Origin: Mycolicibacterium aromaticivorans JS19b1 = JCM 16368
GTDB taxonomy: Bacteria > Actinomycetota > Actinomycetes > Mycobacteriales > Mycobacteriaceae
NCBI RefSeq assembly: GCF_000559085.1
Contig: NZ_JALN02000001.1
Location: forward strand, 5,022,001 to 5,086,000
Length of the DNA: 64,000 nt
Direction: 5' to 3'
The number at the start of each line of letters is the position of its first letter. The first letter of the stretch is position 1. The notes beneath the pieces are model-generated. The model had not been told where the DNA came from, made no database searches, and was given only the letters and a program-made list of their open reading frames with translations. A program made the position numbers and the translations under genes. Shown here piece after piece: positions 53,537-63,484 of this stretch.

Positions 53537-55021
53537 CTAGAACGTCTCTCGGTGCCGTTCCTGCTCGACGACGGCGTCCAGGTCGGCCAGCCGCGCCATC
53601 GAGGACACCGCGCGGGCGGTGCGGTTGTTGCGGGCCAGCAGGTCCTGGTGGCGATGCACGAACGCCCAATATCCTGCGGTGAAGGGGCAGGCGTCGGGTC
53701 CGATGCGGACCTTCGGGTCGAAGCAGCACGCGCGGCAGTGATCACTCATCTTGTTCACGTAGGCACCACCGGAGGTGTACGGCTTGGTGGCGAGCAGGCC
53801 CCCGTCCGCGTGCTGGCTCATCCCGACCACATTCGTCGGCATCACCCAGGCGAAGCCGTCGACGAACGCGGTGGCGAACCATTCGGTCAGGGCCCGCGGC
53901 TGGTAGCCGCGCTGCAGCGCGTGGCTGCCCAACACCATCAGCCGCTGGATGTGGTGCGCCCACCCGCGATCCCGCACACCGCCGAGTGCCTGCCGCAGGC
54001 ATTCGGCGGTGATTGAATCGGCATCGAGTTCGGTCCACCAGGCCGGCAGCGGAGTCTCGGCGGACAGGGCGTTGTTGTCCAGGTAGTCCGGGCCGAAGTG
54101 CCAGTACAGGTGCCACATGTACTCCCGCCACCCCAGAATCTGGCGGATGAACCCTTCGGCTGCCGCGAGCGGGGTGTTGCCGTCCCGGTAGGCCTGCTCC
54201 GCGGCGTGCACGGCGTCCAGCGGGTGCAGCACGCCGAGGTTCAGCGGCACCGACAGCAGCGAATGCGACATCGCCCAGTCACCGCCCATCATGGCGTCCT
54301 CGTAGCGGCCGAAGAGTGGCAGCCGACGTTCGATGAACCTCGTCAGTGCCCGGCGTGCCTCGGCCGGGGTGACCGCGAACAGCCGTGGCCCGTCGACGCC
54401 GACAGTCGGCAGATCCATCGCATCCAGATCACGTCGTACCTGCTCGTCGATGTCGTCTTCCCGCGGGCGGTACGGCGCGTCGACTCCGATCGATCGACCG
54501 TTCTTGGGTGGGGACTCGCGGTTCTCGGCGTCGAAGTTCCACCGCCCGCCGACCGGCTCGGGACCGTCCATCAGCACGCCGAACCGCCGGCGCTGCTCGC
54601 GGTAGAAGTCCTCCATCCGGAACCGGCGTCGATCACCGGCCCACCGTCGAAAGCCGGTTCGTGACAACGCAAATCCCGGGGTGGGCAACACCTCGGCCAC
54701 CATGCCGTCGCGCTGAAGGCGCCGCACGAAGCGATCGGCGGCGAACGATGTCGGTTCGTGTACCAGCACCGGTGCGCCGTAATCACGGAGCGCTTCGGTG
54801 TAGCTGTCCGCGCGTACCAGGGTGACGCGCTCACCCAGGTCGGCCGCGGCGTGCCGCAGGGCGGACAGCACCAGGTGCAGCTTCTGCCGATGAAACCGGC
54901 GCCGTCGCAGCGCGGAGGTCGCCTCGACCAGGAACACCGGGCGGTGCGCGTGTTCGCCGCCGTAGAACTGCGGGCCGAGCTGATCGGCGAACAGCCACAG
55001 CGGGGTGTCGTCAGCGCTCAT
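53537..55021 (-). CDS. phrB: Iron-sulfur bacterial cryptochrome/(6-4) photolyase (PhrB-like)
   Basis: The 494-residue protein belongs to the FeS-BCP (deoxyribodipyrimidine photolyase-related) group. It begins with WLFADQLGPQF and ends with the cluster region SDHCRACCFDP and DACPFT: Cys429, Cys432 and Cys445 with a distant Cys near 345 match the four [4Fe-4S] ligands of Agrobacterium PhrB. FAD is bound between. Such enzymes repair (6-4) UV photoproducts. It lies 10 bases after the Ser/Thr kinase gene, in the same orientation. Confidence 0.88.
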   Translation of the reverse strand: MSADDTPLWLFADQLGPQFYGGEHAHRPVFLVEATSALRRRRFHRQKLHLVLSALRHAAADLGERVTLVRADSYTEALRDYGAPVLVHEPTSFAADRFVRRLQRDGMVAEVLPTPGFALSRTGFRRWAGDRRRFRMEDFYREQRRRFGVLMDGPEPVGGRWNFDAENRESPPKNGRSIGVDAPYRPREDDIDEQVRRDLDAMDLPTVGVDGPRLFAVTPAEARRALTRFIERRLPLFGRYEDAMMGGDWAMSHSLLSVPLNLGVLHPLDAVHAAEQAYRDGNTPLAAAEGFIRQILGWREYMWHLYWHFGPDYLDNNALSAETPLPAWWTELDADSITAECLRQALGGVRDRGWAHHIQRLMVLGSHALQRGYQPRALTEWFATAFVDGFAWVMPTNVVGMSQHADGGLLATKPYTSGGAYVNKMSDHCRACCFDPKVRIGPDACPFTAGYWAFVHRHQDLLARNNRTARAVSSMARLADLDAVVEQERHRETF

Positions 55022-55031
55022 CGGTTCGGTC

Positions 55032-56483
55032 CTAGCCGCCGTTGCCGCGCAATATCTCCTCGGCACATCGCAATCTGGTATGCCCGGTTTCCTGCATGCA
55101 GACACGAATCGGGGACTCGGTCTCCGTCGGCGGGGCCGCCACGGCAGAAGTCGGCGACGACGTGACCACCGGGTTCGGAATCTCGTCCTGATGCACCGAC
55201 CACAGGTAGCGGTCGGTGTACTGCAACTTGGTGCAGTACGCGGTCGCACCGTCTGCGGTGGTTCCGGTAGCGCCCGGCTCGGTGCAGTCCGAGCCGATCA
55301 CCGCGGTCGGGGTCGGCTCGACGGTGACGGTGTCGGTCGCCGCGGTCGTGGTCGCGGTGGTCGGTGGAGTCGTCGTCGCGGCCGGCGGTGGTAATGGCGG
55401 GACGACAGGGATGGTCGCCGTCGTCGTGGCGGTGCGGAGGTCCTTGGCGGCAACGTTCTCCCCGCGGTCGCGCCCGGCGATGAAGGCGATCGCGACACCG
55501 GCGACCAGCAGCACCGCCAGCACGGGAAGCAGGATCTTCAGCCACCGATTGTGGGACTGCGGGACCGGCTCACCAACGGGCGCCGCATCGGTGATCGGGG
55601 TCAGCCGGGTGTCATCGGCATCGGTCAGGCCGTCACCGGACACCGGGGTGGTGATGTGGTGGGCCAGCGCTCGCGCGAAGTCCACGCACCGGTCGAATCG
55701 CTCGGCAGGGTCCTTGGACAGCGCCTTGCGCAGCGCAGCGTCCAGGTTCGCCAGCTCCGGGCGGTGCTCGGCCAGGCTCGGCGGTAACGCCGACAAATGC
55801 TGGCTGATCACCACCGCGGGATTGGAATGCGGAAACGGCGGGGTGCCGGTGAGCAGGTGGTAGGCCGTGGCCGCCAGCGCATACTGGTCGGCCCGCCCGT
55901 CGAGATCGCGGCCCATCAGCTGTTCAGGCGCGGCATAAGACACCGTGCCGACCGTCATGTTGGTCTGGGTCAAGCCGCTGGCATCGTCGTCCCACCGGGC
56001 AATTCCGAAGTCCGCCAACAGGATTCGTTCCTCGCCGGATTCCTGTTTGGATACCAGGATGTTGGCGGGCTTGACATCGCGGTGCAGCAGATGGCGTTGG
56101 TGCGCGTAGTCCAGGGCCTCGGCGACCGCGGTGACGATCTTGAGCACCTCAGCCTGCGGCAGGCCGCTGGGGAAGTTCTTCAACAGATCGCCGGCGTCGT
56201 TGCCGTCGACGAAATCCATGGCGATCCACAGCTGGCCGTCGGTCTCGCCCCGGTCGTGGACGCCGACGATATGAGGGTGCCAGAGCGTGGCGGCGATATC
56301 CGCTTCCCGTTCGAACCGCGCACGGTATTCGGCGTCGCTACTCACCGAGGCCGGTAACACCTTGAGGGCGTCGCGGCGGGGCAGCCGGGGATGCTGGGCC
56401 AGGTAGACCTCACCCATCCCGCCCGCGCCCAGCAATCGCAGGATCGTATAGCCCGCGAATGTCTCGCCTTCGGCCAGCGGCAT
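55032..56483 (-). CDS. Membrane Ser/Thr protein kinase (PknF/PknJ-like)
   Basis: The 483-residue kinase has [11 protein letters not shown] (Gly loop), ALKVLPAS with the Lys, [17 protein letters not shown] and [10 protein letters not shown], all intact. One membrane helix ([20 protein letters not shown], about residues 318-338) separates it from an extracytoplasmic Thr/Pro-rich segment and a small domain with four Cys. It is a typical mycobacterial receptor-like STPK. It is upstream of the photolyase gene, possibly in one operon. Confidence 0.92.
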   Translation of the reverse strand: MPLAEGETFAGYTILRLLGAGGMGEVYLAQHPRLPRRDALKVLPASVSSDAEYRARFEREADIAATLWHPHIVGVHDRGETDGQLWIAMDFVDGNDAGDLLKNFPSGLPQAEVLKIVTAVAEALDYAHQRHLLHRDVKPANILVSKQESGEERILLADFGIARWDDDASGLTQTNMTVGTVSYAAPEQLMGRDLDGRADQYALAATAYHLLTGTPPFPHSNPAVVISQHLSALPPSLAEHRPELANLDAALRKALSKDPAERFDRCVDFARALAHHITTPVSGDGLTDADDTRLTPITDAAPVGEPVPQSHNRWLKILLPVLAVLLVAGVAIAFIAGRDRGENVAAKDLRTATTTATIPVVPPLPPPAATTTPPTTATTTAATDTVTVEPTPTAVIGSDCTEPGATGTTADGATAYCTKLQYTDRYLWSVHQDEIPNPVVTSSPTSAVAAPPTETESPIRVCMQETGHTRLRCAEEILRGNGG

Positions 56484-56492
56484 GGCCTGATA

Positions 56493-57158
56493 CTACAAAT
56501 GTCCTGCCCGGGCGGGTTCGGACGCGCTGAGCTCGGCTAGCTGGTCCTCGGTGACACCGAGGACACGAAGGCACGCGTCGGCAACGTGGCCGGCCAGCGT
56601 GCCGGGGTCCGGATGCGGGGGCGGTGTCCACATGTTCACCAGGGACTCGACCAAGCGGAACGGAAGGTCGGCCGCGTCGTCGGCGATGCCGGTCGCCACC
56701 AGAACCGCGCGGCTGAGGTCCAGGTAGGCCTGTCGCAGGCGCTCACGTTCGGTCCAGAAGGTGGCCAGCCGCGCCTCCCTGAGCTCGGGCAGCAGGTAGA
56801 GGGCACCCAGGTTCCACTGCGCTGTCAGCAGCTGGGCGCCGTCGAAGGCGGCCAGGGCGTGCAGGGTGCTCGCGGCCGAGCGGGGGTCGCCGCCCTGCTC
56901 CAGTTCGGACAGGAACGTCAGGGTCGGCGTCACGGTCTGGTGCAGCAGCGCTGACAGCAGTTCGTCCTTGGTCTTGAAGTAGTGGTACAGCGAGGCCTGC
57001 CGGATGCCGACCGCCTCGGCGATGGCCCGGGTCGAGGTGCTCGCGTAGCCGCGGCTGGTGAACAGCTCCGCCGCTGCGTCGAGGATCTCATCCCGGGCGG
57101 TCGTGCCGGGTCTGCGCCGTTCGGTCAAGCGCGGACGGCCCGCCCGCGTTGTCTCCAT
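56493..57158 (-). CDS. TetR family transcriptional regulator
   Basis: The 221-residue protein has a standard TetR DNA-binding domain (ARDEILDAAAELFTSRGYAS, RAIAEAVGIRQASLYHYFKT) and a helical C-terminus. The ATG at 57158 follows a basic leader and is preferred to a GTG at 57215. It is divergent from the peptide-type ABC transporter operon, across 219 bases that contain two near-identical CTGTCA-N3-GACAG sites, so it probably controls that operon and itself. Confidence 0.9.
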   Translation of the reverse strand: METTRAGRPRLTERRRPGTTARDEILDAAAELFTSRGYASTSTRAIAEAVGIRQASLYHYFKTKDELLSALLHQTVTPTLTFLSELEQGGDPRSAASTLHALAAFDGAQLLTAQWNLGALYLLPELREARLATFWTERERLRQAYLDLSRAVLVATGIADDAADLPFRLVESLVNMWTPPPHPDPGTLAGHVADACLRVLGVTEDQLAELSASEPARAGHL

Positions 57159-57208
57159 GGTCCGATGTTGACCTACATCACCTGCGAAAAGACAGACCCG
57201 GGGATTTT

Positions 57209-57222
57209 CTGTCACATGACAG
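57209..57222. promoter_or_regulatory. Candidate TetR operator 1, CTGTCA-CAT-GACAG
   Basis: CTGTCACATGACAG lies inside a perfect 20-base inverted repeat (57206-57225, arms TTTCTGTCA/TGACAGAAA). It shares CTGTCA-N3-GACAG with a second site 95 bases to the right. It is 51 bases upstream of the TetR start codon. Confidence 0.6.
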
Positions 57223-57303
57223 AAACGCGGGATACCTATCGGTTACGCGCCGTCTTGGTTTGGTTACGCCAGCGACACCCACCGCGACCAGAGGCCCGTA
57301 AAA

Positions 57304-57317
57304 CTGTCAATCGACAG
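57304..57317. promoter_or_regulatory. Candidate TetR operator 2, CTGTCA-ATC-GACAG
   Basis: CTGTCAATCGACAG repeats the CTGTCA-N3-GACAG pattern of the site at 57209-57222 and lies 60 bases before the ABC transporter operon start, where it could block the rightward promoter. Confidence 0.55.
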
Positions 57318-57324
57318 GCTGATG

Positions 57325-57338
57325 GCTCACCGGTGAGC
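57325..57338. promoter_or_regulatory. Perfect palindrome GCTCACCGGTGAGC
   Basis: This 14-base perfect palindrome lies 8 bases after candidate operator 2 and 39 bases before the ABC operon start codon. It does not share the CTGTCA motif, so it may be a second regulator site or a leader hairpin. Confidence 0.35.
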
Positions 57339-57377
57339 GCATCCTCGTGGAACCTCTGACCTTCCGGGAGACTCTGC

Positions 57378-59375
57378 ATGGCGAGCGCCGCAAGTGTCGC
57401 GCTGCGACCCGATGCACCGGCGACGACGCCGCGCGACGTGGTCGCGGCGGTGGACGATCTGTGTGTCACGTTCCGCCGCAACGGCAAGGACGTGCACGCG
57501 CTGCGCGGGGTGTCGCTCCAGATCGCACCCGGCGAAATCGTGGGCCTGGTGGGTGAATCCGGCTCCGGTAAAAGCGTTCTGGGCTTCAGCATGCTCGGCC
57601 TGCTCGGCGCCGCCAAGACCAGGGGCAGTGTCCGGGTGTGCGACACCGACATGCTCACCGGCGCCGCCAAGCAGCTGCGCAAGGTCCGTCGACTCGACCT
57701 CGGCGCGGTGTTCCAGGACCCGATGACGTCGCTGAACCCGACGATGCGGATCGGCAAGCAAGTCGAAGAAGTGGCAGGCAGCAGCGCAGAGGCGCTGAAA
57801 CTGCTCACCGCCGTTGGTATTCCAGATCCCGAGCGACGGATGCGGGCCTATCCACACGAATTGTCCGGCGGGTTGCGCCAGCGGGTGATGATCGCGATCG
57901 CGGTGGCCGGTGATCCCGAACTGATCATCGCCGACGAACCGACCACCGCACTCGACGTCACGGTGCAGGCACAGGTGCTGGCGCTGCTGCAGCGATTGCG
58001 CGCCGAGATCGGCTGCAGCATCGTGCTGATCACCCATGACCTCGGTGTCGCCGCGCAGATCGCCGACCGCATCGCCGTGCTGTACGCCGGGCGGATCGCC
58101 GAAATAGGCCCGACCGCCGACGTTCTCGCCAGCCCCGCGCATCCCTACACCCACGGGCTGCTGCAATCGCGGCTGACGCTGGACACGGCGCGGGACCGCC
58201 CGCTGGCCGCGATGGCCGGCCAGGTGCCCAGCCCGACTGCGCCACTGCCCGGATGCGCGTTCGTGCCGCGGTGTGCGCTGGCCCGCACCGAATGCTCCGC
58301 CACGCCACCGGATCCGGTGGCGTGTGCCGAGAACCGGGTGAGCGCCTGCATCATCGAGCCGGCACAGATGCGCACCGAGCTGGCCGGGATCATCGCCGCC
58401 GAGGCCGAAGCTTTCGCCGATCGGGTCGAGATTGCGGCTGATCAGCCGCCTGCCGTCGACGCGCGCACCGTCACCAAGACGTTCACCGTGCGCCGTCGCC
58501 GGCTGGATCGCTCGGGCGCATCAGGAGGCAAACTGCAGGCGCTGCGCGGAGTGTCGCTGACCGTCGCGCACGGCGAATCAGTAGCCCTGGTGGGCGAGAG
58601 CGGCTCCGGGAAGTCGACGTTGCTGCGCATCATCGCCGGGCTGGAGAAGCCGACCACCGGCGAGGTCGAACTGGCCGGCGAGACCCGCCCGCAGATGGTC
58701 TTCCAAGACGCCGGTGCCTCGCTGACACCATGGTTGTCCGTCGGCGAGCTGATCGGTGAACGGCTGCGCAGCACCTCGATGTCGCGTAGCGAGCGCAAGG
58801 ACGCTGTCGCTGCCGTTCTGGAGCGTGTCGGCCTCCCGCAGGACGTGGTGAAGTCGCGGGCCGCGCAATTGTCCGGCGGTCAGCGGCAACGCGTATCCCT
58901 GGCGCGGGCCACCGTGATCCCGCCGCAGGTGCTGCTCTGCGACGAGCCGACCAGCGCGCTCGATGTGTCGCTGGCCGCCTCGGTGCTCAACCTGATCGGC
59001 GAACTACGCCGAACCCTGGACATGTCGGTGGTGTTCGTGACCCACGACCTGTCGGTGGCGCGGGTGGTCGCCGACCGGATCGCGGTCATGTACCTGGGTC
59101 GCATCGTCGAGATCGGCCCCGCCGAAGACGTGATCGGACGCCCGACACATCCCTACACCCAGGCTCTGGTCGACGCGATCCCCGACCTGGGTCGCGACTG
59201 CCGGGTGCTGGCAGGCGAACCCGCCAGCCCACTGTCACCGCCGACCGGCTGTGCCTTCCACCCCCGGTGCCCGATCGCGATCGACACCTGCAGCGACATC
59301 GAACTCGATGTCCGCCTGGAAGGCACTCCCGGCAGCCCGCACCAGGTCGCCTGTATCGAACGGAAGGCGCGCTGA
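57378..59375 (+). CDS. Fused peptide/opine-type ABC transporter ATPase (DppD-DppF fusion)
   Basis: The 665-residue protein contains two complete ABC ATPase units. Unit 1 (about residues 25-330) has [25 protein letters not shown] and the oligopeptide-family cysteine tail [14 protein letters not shown]. Unit 2 (about 345-665) has [26 protein letters not shown] and [14 protein letters not shown]. These tails bind an iron-sulfur cluster in some Dpp/Opp ATPases. It powers the two permeases encoded next. The stop overlaps the next start (TGATG). Confidence 0.93.
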   Translation: MASAASVALRPDAPATTPRDVVAAVDDLCVTFRRNGKDVHALRGVSLQIAPGEIVGLVGESGSGKSVLGFSMLGLLGAAKTRGSVRVCDTDMLTGAAKQLRKVRRLDLGAVFQDPMTSLNPTMRIGKQVEEVAGSSAEALKLLTAVGIPDPERRMRAYPHELSGGLRQRVMIAIAVAGDPELIIADEPTTALDVTVQAQVLALLQRLRAEIGCSIVLITHDLGVAAQIADRIAVLYAGRIAEIGPTADVLASPAHPYTHGLLQSRLTLDTARDRPLAAMAGQVPSPTAPLPGCAFVPRCALARTECSATPPDPVACAENRVSACIIEPAQMRTELAGIIAAEAEAFADRVEIAADQPPAVDARTVTKTFTVRRRRLDRSGASGGKLQALRGVSLTVAHGESVALVGESGSGKSTLLRIIAGLEKPTTGEVELAGETRPQMVFQDAGASLTPWLSVGELIGERLRSTSMSRSERKDAVAAVLERVGLPQDVVKSRAAQLSGGQRQRVSLARATVIPPQVLLCDEPTSALDVSLAASVLNLIGELRRTLDMSVVFVTHDLSVARVVADRIAVMYLGRIVEIGPAEDVIGRPTHPYTQALVDAIPDLGRDCRVLAGEPASPLSPPTGCAFHPRCPIAIDTCSDIELDVRLEGTPGSPHQVACIERKAR

Positions 59376-60244
59376 TGGCCATCGCAGTCCCCGCCCCGGC
59401 ACTGTTGCGCAGCCGCGAGAAGCGGATGGCGGCGTTGCCGAAAGACCGTGCGGTGATCATCAATTGGCTCGGCGTGTCCTTGCTCCTGCTGGTGACGGTG
59501 ATCGCCGTCGCCGTGCCGCTTGTGGCCCCCCATGACCCACTGGTGCCGGTGGGTATGCCGCTGCAGGCGCCTGGCAAGGACGGCTTCCTGCTCGGCACCG
59601 ACAGCGTCGGACGGGACATCTTGAGCCGCGTGCTGTTCGGCATCCGGTCGAGCTGGTTCGCGGCCCTGGTGGTGGTCGGTGTCGGGCTGCTCATCGGAGG
59701 TCTCGTCGGGCTCATCGCCGGCGCAACCGGCGGCTGGCTGGACGCGACCCTGATGCGGATCACCGACGGTTTCCTGTCGCTGCCCGCGCCGGTGCTGGCC
59801 ATCGCCGTCGTCGCCGCGCTGGGACCCGGCTTCGTGCACACCCTGATCGCGGTGTCGATCGTGTGGTGGCCGTTCTACGCCAGGCTGGTTCGCGGTGAGG
59901 TCGCGCGATTGGCGGCCCGCCCCCACGTCGAGGCCGCCCGGCTGGCCGGGGTCGGACCCGTCCGGGTTGCGACGCGCCACCTGCTGCCCGGCGCCGTGCC
60001 CAATGCGCTGGTGGCCGCCAGCCTCGACCTCGGCACGTTGATCCTCACGCTGGCGGCGCTGTCGTTCCTCGGTCTCGGGCAATCTGCTCCCGCACCGGAA
60101 CTCGGCGCCGACGCCGCCCGCAACCTGAGCTACTTCCTGCAGCAGTGGTGGGTCCCGGTGATGCCAGGCCTGGGTGTCCTTGTCCTCGCAGTGATCGGCA
60201 ACGTCGCCGGTGACAGCCTGCGCAATCTGATGAAGACGAGCTAG
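59375..60244 (+). CDS. ABC transporter permease, DppC type
   Basis: The 289-residue permease has about six membrane helices, the N-terminal LLGTDSVGRDILSRVLFGIR and the EAARLAGVGPVRVATRHLLP cytoplasmic EAA loop that docks on the ATPase, with ALSFLGLGQ near the end, as in DppC/OppC. It partners the next gene. GGAAGG precedes the ATG. Confidence 0.92.
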   Translation: MAIAVPAPALLRSREKRMAALPKDRAVIINWLGVSLLLLVTVIAVAVPLVAPHDPLVPVGMPLQAPGKDGFLLGTDSVGRDILSRVLFGIRSSWFAALVVVGVGLLIGGLVGLIAGATGGWLDATLMRITDGFLSLPAPVLAIAVVAALGPGFVHTLIAVSIVWWPFYARLVRGEVARLAARPHVEAARLAGVGPVRVATRHLLPGAVPNALVAASLDLGTLILTLAALSFLGLGQSAPAPELGADAARNLSYFLQQWWVPVMPGLGVLVLAVIGNVAGDSLRNLMKTS

Positions 60245-60255
60245 GAGGCCCACAC

Positions 60256-61260
60256 GTGAAAATGTTCATCGCCTCCCGCCTGGCCGCGACGCTGGTGATC
60301 CTGGTCGCACTGACCGCCGTGATGTTTGTGCTGCAACATATTTCGCCGCTGGATCCGGTCAAGGCGCAGATGGGCGCACAGGCGTCGGCCTCAGCGGTGG
60401 CCGCGCGCCGACAAGCGCTCGGCCTCAACGATCCGATCGTCACCCAGTTCTGGCACTACCTCACCGGCGCGGTCCAGGGCGACCTCGGCACGTCGTACCG
60501 GACTCGGCACGCCGTCGCGTCCGATCTCGGCAGCTTCTTCCCGGCCACCCTGGAACTGGCGCTCTACGGTATCGGCATCGCATTGGTTCTGGCCGTGCTG
60601 CTGGCGTTCAGCACCACTCTGAAGTGGCGGGGATCGGCTGTGCTGCGGGCGATTCTGTTCACCGGTTCGTCGGCTCCGATGTTCCTGCTCGGCATCCTCG
60701 GACTGATCGTCTTCTACCAGAAGCTCGGCTGGGTACCGGCCAACGGCCGCATCGGCATCAGCAACCCGCCGACCGGGCCCACCGGATTGCTGACCGTCGA
60801 CGGACTGCTCAGCGGACGATTCGACGTCGTCGCCGATGCCCTGCACCACCTGATTCTGCCTGCCCTGGTGCTGGCGTTGGGCCCGGCGGTCGCCATCGGT
60901 CGGGTGCTGCGGTCCAGTCTGCTCACCGACATGGACAGCGACTATGTGCGGACCGCACGCGCAAAAGGCTTGTCGGAAAGCCGAATAGTGGCCGGTCACG
61001 TACTGCGCAACTGCGTCGGTTCGGCGTTATCGATGACCGGGCTGCAGGTCGGCTTGATGTTCGCCGGCGTGCTGGTCGTCGAGCAGGTGTTCGGCTGGCC
61101 GGGTATCGGCCAGTACATCGCCCAGAGCATTCCGGTGGCCGACTTCCCGGCGATCGCCGGCGTCACGCTGATGCTCGGCGCCCTCTATGTCTTCATCAAC
61201 ACGGTCGTGGATCTTCTCCAGGCCGCCGCAGACCCCCGCATCGCAGTTACAGGAGGATAG
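60256..61260 (+). CDS. ABC transporter permease, DppB type
   Basis: The 334-residue permease has an N-terminal helix (LAATLVILVALTAVMFVLQ), DPVKAQMGAQ, the DppB motif LNDPIVTQFWHYLTGAVQGDL, the EAA loop YVRTARAKGLSESRIV and EQVFGWPGIGQ. It forms the DppB half of the channel. CTAGGAGG precedes the GTG start. Confidence 0.92.
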   Translation: MKMFIASRLAATLVILVALTAVMFVLQHISPLDPVKAQMGAQASASAVAARRQALGLNDPIVTQFWHYLTGAVQGDLGTSYRTRHAVASDLGSFFPATLELALYGIGIALVLAVLLAFSTTLKWRGSAVLRAILFTGSSAPMFLLGILGLIVFYQKLGWVPANGRIGISNPPTGPTGLLTVDGLLSGRFDVVADALHHLILPALVLALGPAVAIGRVLRSSLLTDMDSDYVRTARAKGLSESRIVAGHVLRNCVGSALSMTGLQVGLMFAGVLVVEQVFGWPGIGQYIAQSIPVADFPAIAGVTLMLGALYVFINTVVDLLQAAADPRIAVTGG

Positions 61261-61902
61261 GTGCCGAAACAGCCACTGATAGTGGGCAATCCGGTCTTGG
61301 TCGTCGTCGACATGCAGGAAAGCGGCGATATGCCCGTCGAGGAGGTGGGCATCCCGCACATGGCCGGCTATGCCGACCGAATCGCCCGGGCGCGGCAACT
61401 GATCGCCGCCGCGCGTGCCGCGACCATACCGATCGTGTTCTTCCAGGAAGTGCACCGCGCCAACGGCATCGATTTCGGCCGTGAACTCGACGGTGTCGAA
61501 GGACCGCACTGCATCGACGGCAGGCCAGGCACCCCGCTCCATCCCGAGCTGTTACCCGACTTCACCGGCGCCAATCACGAGTTCCACATCGTCAAGCGGC
61601 GTTACTCGGGTTTCATCGGAACCGAATTCGAGATCGTGCTGTCCGGGCTGAAGGCCGACACGCTGATCCTGATCGGCGGCCTGACCGACGTGTGTGTGCA
61701 CTACACCTTCGCCGATGCCCATCAGCGCGACTTCCACGTGCGAGTGGTATCCGACTGTGTGGGCGGCTCGTCGGTCTACCGGCACGATGCCGCACTGGAT
61801 GCCATGGAATACCTGCAAACCGGCGCGACACGGACCACCGAGGAGATCCTCGACGCCTTTGCATCCCTCACCACCCCGGTACTCGAAGGAGCCGCCCGAT
61901 GA
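61261..61902 (+). CDS. Isochorismatase-like cysteine hydrolase
   Basis: The 213-residue protein has the isochorismatase/nicotinamidase fold with a complete catalytic triad: Asp17 in VVVDMQES, Lys112 in IVKRRYSGF and Cys145 in LTDVCVHYT. Family members split amides or N-carbamoyl compounds, such as biuret and nicotinamide. Inside a peptide-type ABC operon it probably cleaves an imported amide. The GTG directly follows the permease stop, with AGGAGG upstream. Confidence 0.88.
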   Translation: MPKQPLIVGNPVLVVVDMQESGDMPVEEVGIPHMAGYADRIARARQLIAAARAATIPIVFFQEVHRANGIDFGRELDGVEGPHCIDGRPGTPLHPELLPDFTGANHEFHIVKRRYSGFIGTEFEIVLSGLKADTLILIGGLTDVCVHYTFADAHQRDFHVRVVSDCVGGSSVYRHDAALDAMEYLQTGATRTTEEILDAFASLTTPVLEGAAR

Positions 61903-63479
61903 AGAAACTCACTACGCTGCTCGCGATCGGCGCGACCGCAGCTCTGGCTCTGACCGCTTGTGGCGGTTCGAATTCCGGTGGCAGCAGCACCCCGAACGCG
62001 GCTCCCACCGACAAGGTGCTGAAGCTGTCATTCCTGCAGGATCCGGGCCAGCCGCCGGACCCCGACATCTACTACGCCGGCCAGGGCCTGCTGCTGACCA
62101 CCAACACCTATGAGGGTCTGCTGCAGTACAAGGGCGGCACCGACAAGGCGGAGCTCCAACCGCTGCTGGCCACCGAGTGGACGGCGTCCCCGGACAACAA
62201 GGTGTTCAACTTCAAACTGCGCCAGGGGGTGAAGTTCCACGACGGCACCCCGTTCACCTCGGCCGCTGTCAAGGCATCCTTCGATCGGCGGGCGGCCGTC
62301 AACCAGGGACCTGCGTACATGGTCGCCGACGTCGATTCGGTCACCACCCAAGGCGATTACGACGTCACCGTCACGCTCAAGGCGCCGAACTCGGCATTCC
62401 TGGACTACCTGGCCTGCCCATACGGTCCGCGGATGATGAGTCCTGACGGCCTGCAGAAGAATGCCGGCACCGACCACGCGCAGGGTTATCTGACCACCCA
62501 CGACCTGGGCACCGGCCCCTACACGCTGACCGACGCCCAGGTCGGCTCCAAGTACCAGCTGACCGCTTTCGGCGACTACTGGGGCACCAAGCCGTACTTC
62601 GAGAAGGTCGAACTGCCGGTGATCACCGACGTCTCGGCACAGCAGCTGCAGTTCAACAACGGCCAGCTCGCCGCGATCCTGCACGACCTGCCGTCCTCGG
62701 CGGTGCAGTCCTACCTGGACAACAAGTCGTTCACGAATTACTCACTGCCGACCATGATGTCGAACTTCGTCTACATCAATCCCAAGAAGGGGATGATGAC
62801 CGACGCGAAGAATCGGAACGCCGTCATGCAGGCCATCGACGTCGACGAATTGGTCAAGCAGACCTACTTCGGCCGCGGCAAGAAGGCTGACCAGATCTAC
62901 CCGGCGAACATGATGGCCGCTGACTACGGCAAGCAATCGGTCACCCATGATCCGTCCGTGCTGACCGCGCTGGCGGCGGGCCTGCCTGCCGACCAGAAGT
63001 CGGTCACCATCGGCTACGACTCCTCGAACCCCGATAACCAGTTGATCAGCAACCTGATTCAGACCCAACTGGCGGCGGCCGGACTCAACGCCAAGGTGCA
63101 GGCCTACCCGACGTCGGAGATCTACGGGTGGGTCGGCGGTGACGGTCAGGCGGCACCGGAGATCATGACCTACCTCGGCTGGCCGGACGCGCCGTCGCCC
63201 TACACCTGGGGGCATATCTCCTGGGATGCCGACGGCGGCCTGAACTTCTTCGGCTGCTCGGCCCCGCCGATCACCGACGCGCTGGCCAAGGGTCTGCCCA
63301 CCGGTGACCTCGCGGATTTCTCCACCGCCGGTGAGGAAGCGGTGAAGACCGGTTGCTGGCTGAACATCGCCAATGTCAACGACTTCATGGTGGCCCAGCC
63401 GTGGCTCAAGGGGGTCGAGCAAGCGCACGTGGTGACCGATCCGAACACGCTGCGGTTGGCCGCGCTGTCGGTGGGCTGA
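61899..63479 (+). CDS. ABC transporter substrate-binding lipoprotein (family 5)
   Basis: The 526-residue protein has a lipoprotein signal peptide (MKKLTTLLAIGATAALAL) with lipobox LTACGG, and the SBP_bac_5 fold (VKFHDGTPFTSAAVKASFDRR, GTGPYTLTDAQVGSKY). It delivers a peptide, opine or amide-like substrate to the DppBC permeases. The start overlaps the hydrolase stop by 4 bases. Confidence 0.9.
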   Translation: MKKLTTLLAIGATAALALTACGGSNSGGSSTPNAAPTDKVLKLSFLQDPGQPPDPDIYYAGQGLLLTTNTYEGLLQYKGGTDKAELQPLLATEWTASPDNKVFNFKLRQGVKFHDGTPFTSAAVKASFDRRAAVNQGPAYMVADVDSVTTQGDYDVTVTLKAPNSAFLDYLACPYGPRMMSPDGLQKNAGTDHAQGYLTTHDLGTGPYTLTDAQVGSKYQLTAFGDYWGTKPYFEKVELPVITDVSAQQLQFNNGQLAAILHDLPSSAVQSYLDNKSFTNYSLPTMMSNFVYINPKKGMMTDAKNRNAVMQAIDVDELVKQTYFGRGKKADQIYPANMMAADYGKQSVTHDPSVLTALAAGLPADQKSVTIGYDSSNPDNQLISNLIQTQLAAAGLNAKVQAYPTSEIYGWVGGDGQAAPEIMTYLGWPDAPSPYTWGHISWDADGGLNFFGCSAPPITDALAKGLPTGDLADFSTAGEEAVKTGCWLNIANVNDFMVAQPWLKGVEQAHVVTDPNTLRLAALSVG

Positions 63480-63484
63480 GCCGA

